Source: Paenibacillus sp. FSL H7-0331 (GTDB lineage: Bacteria; Bacillota; Bacilli; Paenibacillales; NBRC-103111). From it: a stretch of 64,000 nucleotides of DNA. The position numbers and the translations under genes are program-made. Of this stretch, positions 18,469-26,842 are shown one piece after another. The stretch lies in contig NZ_MRTH01000013.1 of assembly GCF_001956045.1 (NCBI RefSeq), forward strand, positions 124,001-188,000, given 5' to 3'. The notes beneath the pieces are model-generated. The model had not been told where the DNA came from. It worked only from the letters and a program-made list of their open reading frames with translations, and made no database searches. How positions within the stretch are numbered: the stretch's first letter is position 1; every line of letters begins with the position of its first letter.

Positions 18469-19188
18469 ATGATTAAAGTAACGATATGGAATGAATTTCT
18501 CCAGGAGCAGCGTAAGCCGGAGGTTGCTCACATCTATCCCAAAGGCATGCATGGAGCTATTGCCGATGGGATCAAGCAGGATGGGTTTGAGCTTTCCTAT
18601 GCAACCTTTGATGAGCCTGAGCATGGACTTACCCAGGATAAGCTCGATAATACGGATGTACTGATCTATTGGGGTCATGTGGATCATAAAGGCTTTCAGG
18701 ATCAAGTTGTTGATCGTATTTGCGCTCGTGTTCATAAGGGTATGGGGCTGATAGTATTGCATTCAGGGCATCATTCCAAGCTATTCCGCAAGCTCATGGG
18801 CACATCCTGCGACCTCTTATGGAGAGAAGCCGATGAGAAGGAGCGGCTATGGGTCGTTGATCCGTCTCACCCTATTGTAGAAGGTATTGGCCCTTATATC
18901 GATTTGGACGAGGAGGAAATGTACGGAGAACATTTTGACATCCCTGTACCTGATGAACTCATTTTTGTAAGCTGGTTTGCCGGAGGAGAAGTGTTCCGCA
19001 GCGGCTGCACCTACCGACGTGGTCAAGGCAGAATCTTTTATTTCCGTCCGGGTCATGAGACGTATCCGACTTATCACAACAAGGGCGTTCATCGTGTAAT
19101 CGCTAATGCTGTAAAATGGACGGCGCCCATTCAAAGAGAGCAGACGTTCTACGGACATCATGAGCCGCTAGAGGAGATTAGGAAATAA
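18469..19188 (+). CDS. ThuA-domain protein (trehalose-utilisation family)
   Basis: 239-aa protein with a glutamine-amidotransferase-like fold of the ThuA family: VTIWNEF at the start, DVLIYWGHVDH, GLIVLHSGHHSKLF, RGQGRIFYFRPGHET and a C-terminal helix with HRVIANAVKW. ThuA with ThuB (a Gfo/Idh/MocA enzyme) acts in 3-keto-disaccharide metabolism in rhizobia. The gene next to this one is such an oxidoreductase. AAAAGGAGG precedes the ATG at 18469. It is the last gene of the operon. Confidence 0.88.
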   Translation: MIKVTIWNEFLQEQRKPEVAHIYPKGMHGAIADGIKQDGFELSYATFDEPEHGLTQDKLDNTDVLIYWGHVDHKGFQDQVVDRICARVHKGMGLIVLHSGHHSKLFRKLMGTSCDLLWREADEKERLWVVDPSHPIVEGIGPYIDLDEEEMYGEHFDIPVPDELIFVSWFAGGEVFRSGCTYRRGQGRIFYFRPGHETYPTYHNKGVHRVIANAVKWTAPIQREQTFYGHHEPLEEIRK

Positions 19189-19230
19189 TTGCAATCCTAT
19201 TGTATTTATAGCTAAGATGAGACAAAAGCG

Positions 19231-19268
19231 AGCTTCTATCACCATTTATGGGTGAGGGAAGCTTTTTC
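19231..19268 (+). terminator. Terminator of the large sugar operon
   Basis: AGCTTC (19231-19236) and TCACC (19239-19243) pair with GGTGA (19251-19255) and GAAGCT (19258-19263). TTTTT follows. Confidence 0.82.
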
Positions 19269-19339
19269 TATGCAGGTCTGAATGTCACCGTTATGAATGG
19301 GCACGCTAAGTATATCATTTTAACTCCGGCTGCAACCTT

Positions 19340-19369
19340 TTGAACAAGAGTCCCGTCTGTAGGTATAAC
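19340..19369 (+). promoter_or_regulatory. Candidate promoter of the SLH-protein gene
   Basis: TTGAAC (19340-19345) and TATAAC (19364-19369) with an 18-bp spacer, ending about 45 nt before the ATG. Confidence 0.4.
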
Positions 19370-19414
19370 TTCGAAGTTGAACTTATACTCTTACATCAAG
19401 GAAGGATGAATATA

Positions 19415-20389
19415 ATGAAAAAGATCGTAACTTTGGTTTCCACAGCCGCATTGTTGTGTACGGTATCGGCAGGCTCGGTGTTTGCTTTCTCGGACTTGAA
19501 TGCAGCAGAGAAGGAGCCGATTATGATGCTTAAGGATAAAGGACTCGTAACGGGTGTGGACAGTGAGCATTTTGCACCGCGGAGTACGATGAGCTATGCA
19601 CAGAGTATCAGCCTGATCGTAAAGGCACTCGATATTAATTTGAACGCAGTTTCTTTTGTGAAGCAGCCGCAGGCCAGCGACTTCTTTACGAACATTCCGA
19701 ATGATGCCTGGTATGCGGAAGCTTTTATTAATGCCAAGATCAATGGGTTGGATATTCCCAACGATGTTGATCCCAATGCAGCCATCACCCGTGAAAAATA
19801 CGCGAATCTGCTCGTTACCGCTCTGGAATTAAAGGGTACCTTCCCGATGGTCAAGATGATGGTTCTGTTTGATGATAATGATCAAATTGACCCTAAATAC
19901 CAAGGAACATTGCAGCGCCTGTACTTGTATCGTATCGCCAAGGCGGATGAAAGCCGGATGGCTTATCCGAAGCGCGAAATGACGCGTGGTGAAGCGGCGG
20001 TATGGGTGGGCAACACGGTGAAATTTTTGGAAAGCCAGCCTGATTACATGCAGCCAGTTAAGCCAGCACCCGAGCAACAGGACGATGTTAAAGTGACGGT
20101 GGAGCAAGTTAATGCGGATGTCAGCAAAGTCACATTAACCCGCAGCTTGCCAAGTCCTGGGTATGGCTTCACAATTAGCGGCATTCGTTTCCAACCTGAT
20201 GGTACGGCAGTCATCCAGTATCAGGTAAGTGATCCTAAGCCAGGCATGATGTATCCTCAGGTCATTACTGAGGGCAAAGCCGAAACATATATTTCGTCCA
20301 AATATAAACCGGTCACTGAACGGGAAGCAGCACCAACAATCGCAATAGATCCTCCTGCACCTGCAGCCGTGAATCCGAACCCAAGTTAA
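19415..20389 (+). CDS. Secreted S-layer-homology protein with PrcB-like C-terminal domain
   Basis: Cell-wall-attached exported protein of 324 aa. A signal peptide ends near VSAGSVFA. It is followed by SLH-type repeats (FSDLNAAEKEPIMMLKDKGL ... MSYAQSISLIVKAL; DAWYAEAFINAKINGL ... ITREKYANLLVTAL; a weaker third with MTRGEAAVWVGNTVKFL). The C-terminal 100 residues (PGYGFTISGIRF ... PKPGMMYPQVITEGKAETYI) resemble the PrcB_C domain. AAGGAAGG before the ATG at 19415 decides the start over an in-frame TTG at 19340. It probably binds secondary cell-wall polymer; the C-terminal function is unknown. Confidence 0.85.
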   Translation: MKKIVTLVSTAALLCTVSAGSVFAFSDLNAAEKEPIMMLKDKGLVTGVDSEHFAPRSTMSYAQSISLIVKALDINLNAVSFVKQPQASDFFTNIPNDAWYAEAFINAKINGLDIPNDVDPNAAITREKYANLLVTALELKGTFPMVKMMVLFDDNDQIDPKYQGTLQRLYLYRIAKADESRMAYPKREMTRGEAAVWVGNTVKFLESQPDYMQPVKPAPEQQDDVKVTVEQVNADVSKVTLTRSLPSPGYGFTISGIRFQPDGTAVIQYQVSDPKPGMMYPQVITEGKAETYISSKYKPVTEREAAPTIAIDPPAPAAVNPNPS

Positions 20390-20408
20390 TAATAAGGATA
20401 TCCTTAAA

Positions 20409-20447
20409 ACTCCAGCTTCACTATTATAGTGAGCCTGGAGTTTTTTT
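20409..20447 (+). terminator. Terminator after the SLH gene
   Basis: ACTCCAG (20409-20415) pairs with CTGGAGT (20435-20441), and an inner TTCACTAT/ATAGTGAG region extends the stem. A T run follows. Confidence 0.88.
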
Positions 20448-20571
20448 GAGTTAGCTGTGTATTACAAAATATGGTATTCGATTGCAGCCTCTATATGGTA
20501 TTATTTTTACGACAAGCAGGCTACCCGAATTGAACTGATACACATGATCAACATGATCACTGGAGGCAGAT

Positions 20572-22179
20572 ATGTATAAGATTATCGTAGCGGATGATGA
20601 AGCAACGGTTCGGGAAGGCATCCGAGATCATTTAAACTGGCATGAGCTTGGTTTTGAAGTGGTGGGCGATTTTGAAAATGGCCGTGAGGTCATTCAAGCG
20701 ATGGAGCTGCTTCAACCGGATGTGGTTTTAACCGATATCAATATGCCATTTGTAGATGGATTGGAATTGTCGCGCTTTTTGTTTGACCATTATCCTCGCA
20801 CGAAAGTTATCATTCTTACCGGGTACGACGAATTTGAATACGCCCAGCAAGCGTTAAAGCTGAAGGTGCATGATTATATTTTAAAGCCGAACACAGCAGC
20901 GGAAATTCGCCAAATTCTGATTCGGCTCAAAGCGGAAATGGATGAAGAGGGACGCAAGACGGACGATTTGACCAAACTGAAGGAGAGACTGCGAGAAAGT
21001 CTGCCACTTGCGCGTGAACGCTTTCTGAATCAGCTGACTTCTGGGATCGTGCGGGAGGGTGAGCTTAAGGATAAGCTTGCTTATCTGGAGCTTCCTATAG
21101 AGGGCATGCATCATCTGGTTGCGGTTATTGATGTAGATGATCATGGCGAGCTTGAGAGATTTTATCCAGAGACGGAGAGCGAATTGCTTTATTTTGCCGT
21201 ATTCAATATTAGTGAAGAAATCATGGCGAAGCATAACGCAGGAATTGTATTTCAGAATAACAACGAAAAAACCATCGTGATCTTATCAGGTGATGATGCT
21301 GAGCTGCTTTATGATAGCGCTTTACATGTGCTTGAGGAAATAAATGCAGCTGTTCAAAGCTTTTTGAAATTTACAATTTCAATTGGTGTAGGCGATGTAT
21401 GTACAGGCTTGAATCAACTTCATCTTTCGCACAAAAGAGCGGCCTCGGCACTCGACTACCGGTTTTTGTTAGGCAAAAATCGTGTGATCAGCATTAATGA
21501 TATTGAGGGGCGTGCGCACACGCGTGTACCTTATAACAAGGTGTGGGAGCGGAAGCTTGTATCGGGAATCAAATCGGGGACAATGGAAGAGATGGAGCCT
21601 AATATTAGTCAACTGATGCACAATTTCAAGAAAACCTATCTGCCGCTGGATCGCTGCTATATTCATATTCAACAGGTCATGATATCGATTATGGATACCT
21701 TGGATGAGTTGGGTATTCATGACGATTCCCTATACAGGACCGACAGCAATCCGCTGACCGACATTTATCATTTGAAAACGTTGGATGAGGTAGAGGTGTG
21801 GTTAACTGCGTATTGCCAGAGGGTATCCCTGATTATTTCCGAGAAACGCGATCATTTTGTCCGGGTCCAGATGATGAAGGCGGAGGCTTATATCCATGAA
21901 CATTATGCTGATGAGCTCATATCGCTCGACGCAGTATGTAAGCATGTATCAATGAGCAAAAGCTATTTCAGTCTTCTGTTCAAAAGCTACCAAAGTGAAA
22001 CCTTCATCGGTTATTTAACCAAGCTCAGAGTCGAAAAAGCTAAAGAAATGCTGAAGCATTCCGATCTGAAGACTTATGAAATTGCTGATCGTGTCGGGTA
22101 TGCGGACCCGCAATATTTTAGCTTGATATTTAAAAAAACGACAGGGATGACCACGACGGAATACCGTAACAAAATTTGA
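20572..22179 (+). CDS. Response regulator with AraC-type output (YesN type)
   Basis: 535-aa two-component regulator. The receiver domain is at residues 1-120 with acidic pocket DDE (8-10), phosphoacceptor Asp55 in LTDINMP and Lys in YILKP. A central linker of about 280 residues follows, then a C-terminal AraC double helix-turn-helix (VCKHVSMSKSYFSLLFKSY; IADRVGYADPQYFSLIFKK). GGAGGC precedes the ATG at 20572. It is co-transcribed with the kinase gene 19 nt downstream. By analogy with LytS/YesN it should activate the adjacent sugar importer genes. Confidence 0.92.
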   Translation: MYKIIVADDEATVREGIRDHLNWHELGFEVVGDFENGREVIQAMELLQPDVVLTDINMPFVDGLELSRFLFDHYPRTKVIILTGYDEFEYAQQALKLKVHDYILKPNTAAEIRQILIRLKAEMDEEGRKTDDLTKLKERLRESLPLARERFLNQLTSGIVREGELKDKLAYLELPIEGMHHLVAVIDVDDHGELERFYPETESELLYFAVFNISEEIMAKHNAGIVFQNNNEKTIVILSGDDAELLYDSALHVLEEINAAVQSFLKFTISIGVGDVCTGLNQLHLSHKRAASALDYRFLLGKNRVISINDIEGRAHTRVPYNKVWERKLVSGIKSGTMEEMEPNISQLMHNFKKTYLPLDRCYIHIQQVMISIMDTLDELGIHDDSLYRTDSNPLTDIYHLKTLDEVEVWLTAYCQRVSLIISEKRDHFVRVQMMKAEAYIHEHYADELISLDAVCKHVSMSKSYFSLLFKSYQSETFIGYLTKLRVEKAKEMLKHSDLKTYEIADRVGYADPQYFSLIFKKTTGMTTTEYRNKI

Positions 22180-22198
22180 AGAGAAGGGACCCAGGAGA

Positions 22199-23968
22199 AT
22201 GAAGATCAGGCTGCTTGGTTTTGGTTTTTTTCATTATAAAAGCATTCAATCGACCATGGCGGTTGCCTTTTCCTGTCTGATTTTGTTTACGACGCTTTGT
22301 ATTGCTTATACCACCTATACGTTATCCACGAATGCCGCTGAGCAAAGCTCCCGCGAACACACCGCTCAATTAATTGAGCAGGTGAACACCAACATCGAAA
22401 CCTATATCAATTACATGGAAAATATATCGCAAATGGTGCTTTCCAACTCGGATATTCGCCAATATTTAATGAATACAACGATGTCCAGCACGAATGATAA
22501 TCTCATTTTGGAGCAACGGATCAGCTCTCAGCTTAGCTCGGTACTGAACACCCGCAAGGATATTTCTTCGATACTTATTTTCGATCATAATGGAGGAATC
22601 GTACCGTATAACCATATGAAGCTCAATCCTTTTGCAGATCCTGCACAGCAGAGCTGGTATACGAAGGCCATCGAGGGGAACGGCAATGTTGTCATCTCGG
22701 CCCCTCATGTACAAAATATTATTCAGGAATATAATTGGGTCGTTTCGTTAAGCAGACAGCTTCGTGATGCGGATGGGAATAAGCTGGGCGTATTGTTAGT
22801 GGACTTAAATTACAGTGTCATTAATGATTTATGCAATAAAATAGAGCTCGGCAAAAAGGGTTACATCTTTATTCTCGATCAAGAGGGGAATATCGTGTAT
22901 CACCCCCAGCAGCAGCTGATTTACAGCAAACTTAAAGAGGAAAAGATTGAACAAGTGATGGCCTCGACGACGAGCAGCTTTACCACCTCTGAAGGAAAAG
23001 ACAGCCGTATGTATACGATCAATCAGTCCAAGAAGGGCTGGAAAATCGTTGGTGTCACTTATGTGGATGAATTGGTTTCGAACAAGCAAGAAATCCAGAC
23101 TTATATATTGATGTGGGGAATCGGGCTGATTGCTATAGCGATCTTGATCTCCATTTTTCTGTCCTCACGGATTTCCAGACCGATTAAGCACCTGGAGGCT
23201 TCAATGAAGGAAGTCGAGAAGGGGAACTTTGATATTCAGGTAGCGATTGAAAACCGTAATGAAATAGGACAGCTGAGCAAGCGGTTCAATCGGATGACCA
23301 CGGAGATCAAAGAGCTGATGGTTCAAAATGTCACGGAGCAGGAGCTCAAACGGAAAAGTGAATTGAAAGCGCTTCAAGCTCAAATTAATCCGCATTTTTT
23401 ATATAACACTTTGGACTCGATCATTTGGATGGCAGAAGGCAAGAAGTCGGAGGAAGTGGTATTGATGGTGTCGGCTTTAGCCAAGCTATTCCGTTTGAGC
23501 ATTAGCAAAGGGCAAGAGTTGATTACGATCGCTAACGAAATTGAGCATATCAAAAGCTATTTAACGATTCAAAAAATACGTTACAAAGACAAGCTGGATT
23601 TTCAGATTGCTGTAGACCCGCAGATAGTATCGAACAAGGTGCTCAAAATCATTTTACAGCCTTTGGTAGAAAATTCGATTTATCATGGGATTAAAAATCA
23701 GGCGGGCTCTGGCACGATTCTGATCACTGGAGAAATCATCGCGCATCGCATCCGTCTTCAGGTTATTGACCAAGGTATAGGCATGTCGCCGGAAACGATT
23801 CAACGCATGTTTGAAAAAAATGAAAATTCCGGTGGTGGTGGCGGGATCGGAGTCAGCAATGTTAATCAAAGGATTCAGCTCTATTATGGAACTGAATATG
23901 GGATTACCTTTGAAAGCGAGTTGGGGCAAGGCACGACGGCCAATATTTGGCTGCCGATACTGGAGTGA
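22199..23968 (+). CDS. Sensor histidine kinase (YesM/LytS type)
   Basis: 589-aa membrane kinase. The first membrane segment is at about residues 17-40, a Cache-like extracellular domain extends to about 300, and the second membrane segment is near 303-323. A HAMP domain follows, then the His_kinase family motif QINPHFLYNTLD with His399. The ATPase domain has the N box in LVENSIYHGI, DQGIGMS and a Gly-rich GGGGIGVSN. A ribosome-binding site, GAAGGGA, lies about 11 nt before the ATG at 22199. It partners the YesN-type regulator upstream. A membrane-anchored sugar-binding protein follows at once, probably its input subunit. Confidence 0.92.
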   Translation: MKIRLLGFGFFHYKSIQSTMAVAFSCLILFTTLCIAYTTYTLSTNAAEQSSREHTAQLIEQVNTNIETYINYMENISQMVLSNSDIRQYLMNTTMSSTNDNLILEQRISSQLSSVLNTRKDISSILIFDHNGGIVPYNHMKLNPFADPAQQSWYTKAIEGNGNVVISAPHVQNIIQEYNWVVSLSRQLRDADGNKLGVLLVDLNYSVINDLCNKIELGKKGYIFILDQEGNIVYHPQQQLIYSKLKEEKIEQVMASTTSSFTTSEGKDSRMYTINQSKKGWKIVGVTYVDELVSNKQEIQTYILMWGIGLIAIAILISIFLSSRISRPIKHLEASMKEVEKGNFDIQVAIENRNEIGQLSKRFNRMTTEIKELMVQNVTEQELKRKSELKALQAQINPHFLYNTLDSIIWMAEGKKSEEVVLMVSALAKLFRLSISKGQELITIANEIEHIKSYLTIQKIRYKDKLDFQIAVDPQIVSNKVLKIILQPLVENSIYHGIKNQAGSGTILITGEIIAHRIRLQVIDQGIGMSPETIQRMFEKNENSGGGGGIGVSNVNQRIQLYYGTEYGITFESELGQGTTANIWLPILE

Positions 23969-23975
23969 GGGCTGG

Positions 23976-24980
23976 GTGGATAACTTGAAGATGAAGCTTG
24001 GTTCGATACGATGGCTCCCTCTCCTTCTTGCTGGTATCTTTATTTGTACCGTGCTCGTTTTAATTAAAGTCAATATGGCGAGGTCTGGAGGCAACCAGCC
24101 CCACATTCTCGTGATGATGAAAGCGATCGATCCCAAGATTGAATTTTGGAATACCGTAGGAGCAGGAATTGAAGCGGCGAGAAAAGAATTTGATGTGCAG
24201 GTTGAAGTACAGGGACCTGATAATGAATTTGATGTCGAGGGTCAAATTCACAAGCTGAAAGAAGCATTGAAATCGAAGCCTGATGCGGTTGTACTTGTTG
24301 CCTCCGACTATGAAGCTTTAGTACCGTGGGCTGAGAAAATTCGCAAGCAAGGCATTCCGCTAATCATGATGGATTCAGGTATTAACAGTACGGCTGCTAA
24401 CAGCTTTATTGCAACAGATAATATAGCGGCAGGCCGTAAAATGGGTAAGGTACTGTCGAAGCTGGTGGATCCGTCCAAGCAAATCGCGATTGTTAGCCAT
24501 GTGCAGGGTACGTCGACTGCCATTCAAAGAGAACAGGGCGCGAGAAGTGGACTTTCCGAAGCTTTACAAAAATCCGTTGTAGGCACCTACTTTAGCAATG
24601 GATCGGAGGATAGGGCTTATGAGATTACCAAAGAGCTGCTAAACGCTCGTGATGATATCGGGGGAATTGCCGGATTGAATGAAATTACTACGGTTGGCGC
24701 GGCTCGGGCTATTAAGGAATTAGGCTTGAAGGAGCAGGTTAAGCTTGTCGGATTTGACAGCTCAACGAATGAGATCAAATGGATTGAAGAAGGTGTGATA
24801 CAGGCTGTTGTGATTCAGAAGCCTTTTAACATGGGTTATTTGGGAGTTAAGACCGCCTATGAAGCTTTACAAGGAAAAAAGGTCGCCCCCATCATAGATA
24901 CAGGCTCTGAGGTCATTAATAAGCAAAATATTTATACGATTGAAAATCAAAAGCTGTTGTTTCCTTTTTTAAGCCCGTAG
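23976..24980 (+). CDS. Membrane-anchored sugar-binding sensor protein (XylFII-like)
   Basis: A periplasmic-binding-protein fold (Peripla_BP_4/RbsB type: VMMKAIDPKIEFWNTVGAGI, KPDAVVLVASDYEALVPWAE, IPLIMMDSGINS, GAARAIKELGL). It has an uncleaved-looking N-terminal membrane segment (WLPLLLAGIFICTVLVLI) rather than a clear lipobox. It directly follows the kinase, and the shared 3' end supplies GGAGTGAGGG. Candidate starts are GTG 23976, TTG 23985 and ATG 23991; the GTG has the best spacing (334 aa). In Clostridium beijerinckii a protein of this type, XylFII, presents D-xylose to LytS. The same role is inferred here. Confidence 0.85.
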   Translation: MDNLKMKLGSIRWLPLLLAGIFICTVLVLIKVNMARSGGNQPHILVMMKAIDPKIEFWNTVGAGIEAARKEFDVQVEVQGPDNEFDVEGQIHKLKEALKSKPDAVVLVASDYEALVPWAEKIRKQGIPLIMMDSGINSTAANSFIATDNIAAGRKMGKVLSKLVDPSKQIAIVSHVQGTSTAIQREQGARSGLSEALQKSVVGTYFSNGSEDRAYEITKELLNARDDIGGIAGLNEITTVGAARAIKELGLKEQVKLVGFDSSTNEIKWIEEGVIQAVVIQKPFNMGYLGVKTAYEALQGKKVAPIIDTGSEVINKQNIYTIENQKLLFPFLSP

Positions 24981-24983
24981 TTA

Positions 24984-25152
24984 GAAGTGCGGTGAATAAG
25001 ACTCGCTGCGCGGCCAAATATCCTTCCGATCGCTGTTGTTTCCGTATTTTTGATTTTATAAGAGATTTAGCGGTAAAAGCACGGAAACAAAGGCGAGCGC
25101 TGACGCTTCTCCAGGATTATTTGGCCGCTCCGCTCTTTATTCACCGCACTTC
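24984..25152. repeat. 169-bp near-palindromic intergenic element
   Basis: The outer arm GAAGTGCGGTGAATAA (24984-24999) is repeated exactly, inverted, at 25137-25152. Inside it the arms continue with GCGGCCAAATA (25010-25020) against TATTTGGCCGC (25118-25128) and TCCT/AGGA. A further inner pair is TTGTTTCCGT (25036-25045) against ACGGAAACAA (25081-25090). The RNA would fold into one long interrupted hairpin. It does not look like a simple terminator; a miniature mobile (MITE-like) element or structured RNA is possible. Confidence 0.7.
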
Positions 25153-25168
25153 AAGATATTTTATAAAC

Positions 25169-25208
25169 AACCTCTCTGGATTTCATATCCGTAGAGGTTT
25201 TTTTTTTG
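25169..25208 (+). terminator. Terminator of the sensor operon
   Basis: AACCTCT (25169-25175) pairs with AGAGGTT (25193-25199), with an inner GGAT/ATCC, followed by a long T run. It separates the sensor genes from the importer genes. Confidence 0.85.
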
Positions 25209-25324
25209 AAAATTAATTTGATAATTTGTGGAAGATAATCAACCTTTCCAAGAAGATCCTCCATTATTAAATACGCTATTCAATTGTATGCTTAATTCAA
25301 TGAACGTAGCGATTAGGGGTGATC
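25209..25324 (+). promoter_or_regulatory. Upstream region of the RbsABC-type importer operon
   Basis: A/T-rich 116 bp that must contain the importer promoter. The heptamer ATTCAAT occurs twice in the same direction at 25278-25284 and 25295-25301, a possible site for the YesN-type regulator. No convincing -35/-10 pair was seen. Confidence 0.35.
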
Positions 25325-26842
25325 ATGGTGAAGGAAGCATTAGTGCTTATGGAAGGCATCGAAAAGCACTTTCCAGGCGTTCATGCGCTTAATCAATGCC
25401 GTTTTGAATTAGCGAGTGGGGAGGTCCATGCCTTAGTCGGAGAAAATGGAGCAGGTAAATCCACGCTGATGAAGGTATTAACCGGAGTATACACGAAGGA
25501 CGCGGGGCGAATTATTTATAAAGGCAAAGAAATTGAAATCACTACGCCCAAGATGGCGCAGGATTTAGGGATCAGCATCATTCATCAGGAGCTTAATCTC
25601 ATGCCGGACCTGACGGTAGCACAGAACATATATATTGGACGTGAACCGAAGAAGCTGCTGAACCTGTTTTTGGATGAGCAAGAGCTGAATGTACGTACAC
25701 AGCAATTGTTTCAGCGCATGAATTTGCAAATGGATCCACGAATTAAAGTATCCGATCTTACGGTAGCCAAACAGCAAATGGTTGAAATCGCTAAGGCGTT
25801 GTCTTTTCAATCAGAGGTGTTAATTATGGATGAACCAACGGCTGCTCTGACAGATACCGAGATTGACGATCTGTTCAGCATCATTCACCAGCTTCGTAAC
25901 AGCGGTGTTGGGATCGTTTACATTTCGCATCGCATGGAAGAGCTGAAACGAATAACCGACCGGATTACGATCATGCGAGATAGCCGCTACATTGAAACAT
26001 TGGAAACTAAAGACGCGACGATCGATCACATTATTTCACTGATGGTAGGTCGAGAAATTTACAGCAAGCCGACGGAATCGCAGGAAACATCGAACCAGCC
26101 CGTCGTCCTGGAGGTCAAGCATCTTAACAGAGGCAATGTGATCCGGGATGTCAGCTTCCAATTGAAAAAAGGCGAAATTCTCGGCTTCGCAGGATTAATG
26201 GGTGCAGGTCGTACAGAAGTAGCGAGAGCCATTTTTGGTGCAGACGCGAGTGATTCAGGTGAAATCCGCATTCATGGCAACCCCGTGAAAATTAACAATC
26301 CACACGATGCCGTGGGCTATGGAATGGGCTATTTATCCGAGGACCGTAAACGATACGGGCTGCTTGTAGGGATGGATGTAGAAACCAATATAGCGATTTC
26401 TTCCTACAAGAAGTTAAGCAGCTGGGGTGGATGGATGAATAAAGCGCAAACACTTGCAGTAGCAGAGCAATATTCAGCAGCCTTGAAAGTCAAAACACCG
26501 AGTATGAATCAGGAAGTGAAATTTCTGTCGGGCGGGAATCAACAGAAGGTTGTTATAGCCAAATGGCTGACGCGGGATTGTGAGATTCTGATCTTTGATG
26601 AGCCGACACGAGGTATCGATATTGGCGCCAAAAGTGAGATCTACAAGCTGCTTAATGACCTCGCGTCGCAAGGAAAATCGATCATGATGATCTCCTCGGA
26701 ATTACCGGAAATACTGCTTATGAGTCACCGGATTATGGTGATGTGTGAAGGTCGAATTACAGGCGAATTAAGCAATAAAGAGGCTACACAGGAAAAGATC
26801 ATGATGCTGGCGACAAATCGATCAGGAGGCGTAATCGCTTGA
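25325..26842 (+). CDS. Sugar ABC transporter ATPase with two nucleotide-binding domains (RbsA/XylG type)
   Basis: Fused double ATPase of a pentose/hexose importer, 505 aa. The first domain has Walker A GENGAGKST and Walker B EVLIMDEPTAALTD; the second has AGLMGAGRTE, signature LSGGNQQKV and EILIFDEPTRGIDIG. This degenerate second Walker A is normal for the RbsA/MglA/XylG family. A GTG at 25319 also exists, but AGGGG at 25315-25319 is best placed for the ATG at 25325. Its 3' end overlaps the permease gene. Substrate is probably a monosaccharide; xylose is suggested only by the neighbouring sensor. Confidence 0.92.
   Translation: MVKEALVLMEGIEKHFPGVHALNQCRFELASGEVHALVGENGAGKSTLMKVLTGVYTKDAGRIIYKGKEIEITTPKMAQDLGISIIHQELNLMPDLTVAQNIYIGREPKKLLNLFLDEQELNVRTQQLFQRMNLQMDPRIKVSDLTVAKQQMVEIAKALSFQSEVLIMDEPTAALTDTEIDDLFSIIHQLRNSGVGIVYISHRMEELKRITDRITIMRDSRYIETLETKDATIDHIISLMVGREIYSKPTESQETSNQPVVLEVKHLNRGNVIRDVSFQLKKGEILGFAGLMGAGRTEVARAIFGADASDSGEIRIHGNPVKINNPHDAVGYGMGYLSEDRKRYGLLVGMDVETNIAISSYKKLSSWGGWMNKAQTLAVAEQYSAALKVKTPSMNQEVKFLSGGNQQKVVIAKWLTRDCEILIFDEPTRGIDIGAKSEIYKLLNDLASQGKSIMMISSELPEILLMSHRIMVMCEGRITGELSNKEATQEKIMMLATNRSGGVIA

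Noticed and set aside
24992..25216. 74-codon open frame after the sensor gene
   Set aside because: It runs through the near-palindrome and the terminator; it has no start signal and a composition unlike a protein.
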